Assembly (NCBI GenBank): GCA_000934455.1
Contig: KN883453.1
Coordinates: 38,632-102,631, forward strand
Direction of reading: 5' to 3'
DNA length: 64,000 nucleotides
Origin: Apostichopus parvimensis
Lineage: Eukaryota > Echinodermata > Holothuroidea > Aspidochirotida > Stichopodidae
Shown: positions 63,831-64,000 of the stretch, piece after piece
Position numbering within the stretch: the stretch's first letter is position 1
How the letters are laid out: the number at the start of each line of letters is the position of its first letter
Notes under the pieces: generated by a model
What the model saw: the letters and a program-made list of their open reading frames with translations, nothing else
What the model was told of the DNA's origin: nothing
The model's database searches: none
Position numbers and translations under genes: made by a program

Positions 63831-64000
63831 CAGAACGGTTTCTGAACAATCGAATTTCCAAACACGAAACGTGAAGAATGTTTAGCGACGAACCACAGTA
63901 ACGAACACAACACGTCCTTTTTTTCCGCATCCACACTTACCGTAGCTTGCCAAGTTACCACACGTGATGAGCGGACACACACGACGCTAGCATAAGCCTT

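Noticed and set aside
1-64000. CRISPR arrays, bacterial operons, riboswitches
   Set aside because: Split genes, SINE/LINE/DNA transposons and snRNA copies show a eukaryotic nuclear context. No regularly spaced short repeats were seen.

Overview
The window looks like draft-assembly nuclear DNA of a marine deuterostome, most likely an echinoderm and perhaps a sea cucumber. This is inferred from the AT-rich non-coding style, the scattered AGGCCTAGGC-type words, GT-AG split genes, two runs of N (14533-14827 and 48410-48989), and the mix of transposons. It is not proven by any host marker gene. There is no operon structure, no CRISPR array and no certain intact host gene. Nearly all recognisable coding sequence belongs to mobile elements.

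Layout. 1-10.2 kb is mostly non-coding, with one small minus-strand coiled-coil gene (5.3-6.1 kb), a MITE-like inverted-repeat island (8.8-9.0 kb) and a tRNA-headed SINE (9.06-9.35 kb). 10.3-17.9 kb holds two members of little-described, multicopy, transposon-associated gene families. One is a plus-strand gene with a PIN-like nuclease region and a C-terminal tesmin-type CXC domain (11.2-14.15 kb). The other is a minus-strand candidate transposase with a GDGT motif, a CxWCKC motif, a terminal zinc knuckle and an upstream chromo-barrel-like exon (14.9-17.9 kb). The 3' end of the second gene is also found at 10.3-10.8 kb. 21.7-24.3 kb is a third uncharacterised transposon-type gene relic, cut by LINE tails. 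24.3-27.3 kb and 33.8-38.0 kb are two long copies of one LINE family (RT of the L1/Tx1 type, APE endonuclease, three-knuckle ORF1). Between them lie a small divergent pair of candidate gene starts (27.3-30.4 kb) and a tnp2/CACTA-like transposase relic (30.3-33.4 kb). 38.8-43 kb has a decayed unknown gene, an imperfect repeat block and a Tc1-like element whose tail is duplicated. 43.8-45.2 kb is a Ty3/Gypsy fossil, which abuts an ORF1-only LINE derivative (45.2-47.1 kb). A second copy of that derivative sits at 50.2-51.9 kb. Between them is a repeat rich in AGGTCA half-sites (47.2-49.4 kb). 52.0-54.1 kb is a hAT relic split by an insertion that begins with the 5' end of U2 snRNA. 54.8-57.1 kb is empty of genes. 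57.1-58.1 kb is an LTR fossil. 58.4-63.1 kb is a mosaic of LINE pieces in both orientations with a second CXC-gene fragment. The window closes in another LTR-element fossil that has a 114-bp LTR.

How the parts relate. Around twelve LINE pieces share a tail with a strong stem-loop followed by CGTAAAAAGCAC. One copy has a clean 13-bp target duplication that itself contains GTGCT, so the family may prefer AGCAC sites. Two copies carry only ORF1 and a different 3' UTR but end in the same CGTNAAAAGCAC, which fits parasitic elements mobilised by the full LINE. The nesting order (LINE in an unknown transposon, LTR element in LINE, U2-headed copy in hAT, LINE tail in LINE) shows several waves of insertion.
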